Program-made: the position numbers and the translations under genes
Shown here: piece by piece, positions 63,504 through 64,000 of the stretch
How the letters are laid out: each line of letters starts with the position of its first letter
How positions within the stretch are numbered: the stretch's first letter is position 1
Notes under the pieces: model-generated
Seen by the model: the letters and a program-made list of their open reading frames with translations, nothing else
Databases searched by the model: none
What the model was told of the DNA's origin: nothing
From: Pseudobutyrivibrio sp. MD2005
Lineage (GTDB): Bacteria > Bacillota > Clostridia > Lachnospirales > Lachnospiraceae
Length of the DNA: 64,000 bases
NCBI RefSeq assembly: GCF_000621865.1
Contig: NZ_JHXE01000016.1
Coordinates: forward strand, 1 to 64,000
Direction of reading: 5' to 3'

Positions 63504-64000
63504 ATGGAGCAGTATGTAATTAAGGGCGGCACAGCTCTCTCTGGAGAGGTAGAGATTAGTGGTGCCAAAAATGCAGCCTTAGGTATATTGGCTGGAGCCA
63601 TAATGACAGATGAGACTGTTACAATTGAAAATCTACCAAATGTAAAAGATATCAATGTTTTGATTGGTGCTATTGAAGATATTGGTGCTTCAGTGGATAG
63701 AGTTGATGAGCACACAGTAAAGATTACTGGTTCTAGCATCACACGACTTTCGGTAGATTACGAATACATTAAAAAAATCCGTGCATCTTACTATTTAATG
63801 GGTGCGTTACTGGGAAAATATAAAAGTGCAGAGGTAGCTCTTCCTGGAGGATGCCTTATTGGATCAAGACCAATCGATTTGCACGTTAAGGGCCTTAAGG
63901 CTCTTGGAGCAAATGTAGATGTTTCTTATGGTCTTTGGTCTGCAAGAGCTGATAGACTTGCGGGAAATCATATCTATCTTGATAAAGTTTCTGTTGGTGC
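63504..64000 (+). CDS. murA: UDP-N-acetylglucosamine 1-carboxyvinyltransferase, 5' part
   Basis: The first 165 codons of MurA, which adds enolpyruvate to UDP-GlcNAc in the first committed step of peptidoglycan synthesis. The start follows TTAGGAG. The N terminus MEQYVIKGGTALSGEVEISGAKNAAL is split here only by the reading limit: family marks are the KN of SGAKNAAL and Cys117 in GGCLIGSRPIDLH, the residue that binds PEP and fosfomycin. The 3' end is outside the window. Confidence 0.96.
   Translation, partial: MEQYVIKGGTALSGEVEISGAKNAALGILAGAIMTDETVTIENLPNVKDINVLIGAIEDIGASVDRVDEHTVKITGSSITRLSVDYEYIKKIRASYYLMGALLGKYKSAEVALPGGCLIGSRPIDLHVKGLKALGANVDVSYGLWSARADRLAGNHIYLDKVSVG

Overview
The window is low-GC Firmicutes DNA. 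The gene set points to a motile anaerobe of the Lachnospiraceae, perhaps of the Butyrivibrio/Pseudobutyrivibrio group: paired glgC/glgD, split transketolase, spoVG, a DnaD plus DnaC-like helicase-loading pair, a flagellinolysin-type flagellin, a class B-like sortase with a PKT-type sorting signal, and many AAGGAGG ribosome sites. The family call is inference from gene content; no database was searched.

Layout. 1-870: 3' end of a 23S rRNA, then tRNA-Asp, -Val, -Tyr, -fMet and -Phe and a terminator, with no 5S gene in between. 887-10138: a D-2-hydroxyacid dehydrogenase, a STAND/AAA-type ATPase, the two transketolase subunits, convergent galM, a class A penicillin-binding protein and a ROK glucokinase. 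10190-15142: a TetR regulator and, divergently, a MarR regulator with a heterodimeric ABC exporter, with good promoter and operator sequences between them. 15150-15972: a striking non-coding stretch that is one imperfect palindrome of about 717 bp. 16047-16830: a VbhA/Fic toxin-antitoxin pair. 16987-33723: a cell-surface region with a flagellin carrying a zinc-peptidase insert, a 3490-residue secreted repeat protein, a sortase, a wall-anchored protein and a YhhN-family membrane protein. 33730-43561: a membrane-tethered protein ending in a degenerate C39-like domain, an LtaS-like enzyme, PRPP synthetase, the DnaC-like/DnaD pair and murC, with four perfect DnaA boxes upstream of dnaD. 43816-47066: glycogen operon glgC-glgD followed by spoVG and pth. 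47189-64000: one long co-directional run with a BTAD regulator, a reduced type IV pilus-like cassette (PilC, four small single-pass proteins, PilT), a SulP transporter, mfd, a PPIase-like lipoprotein, a second ABC heterodimer and the 5' part of murA.

How the parts fit. The first third is central sugar metabolism and envelope synthesis. The middle builds the cell surface: the flagellin and the giant protein both have sigma-28-like promoter sequences, so they may be expressed with motility. The last third contains the least familiar system, a PilT-only pilus-like cassette led by a regulator that fuses a BTAD module to a degenerate GGDEF-like domain. The most unusual non-coding structures are the giant palindrome at 15193-15909 and a smaller nested inverted-repeat region at 5299-5768 with four copies of a roughly 23-bp unit.
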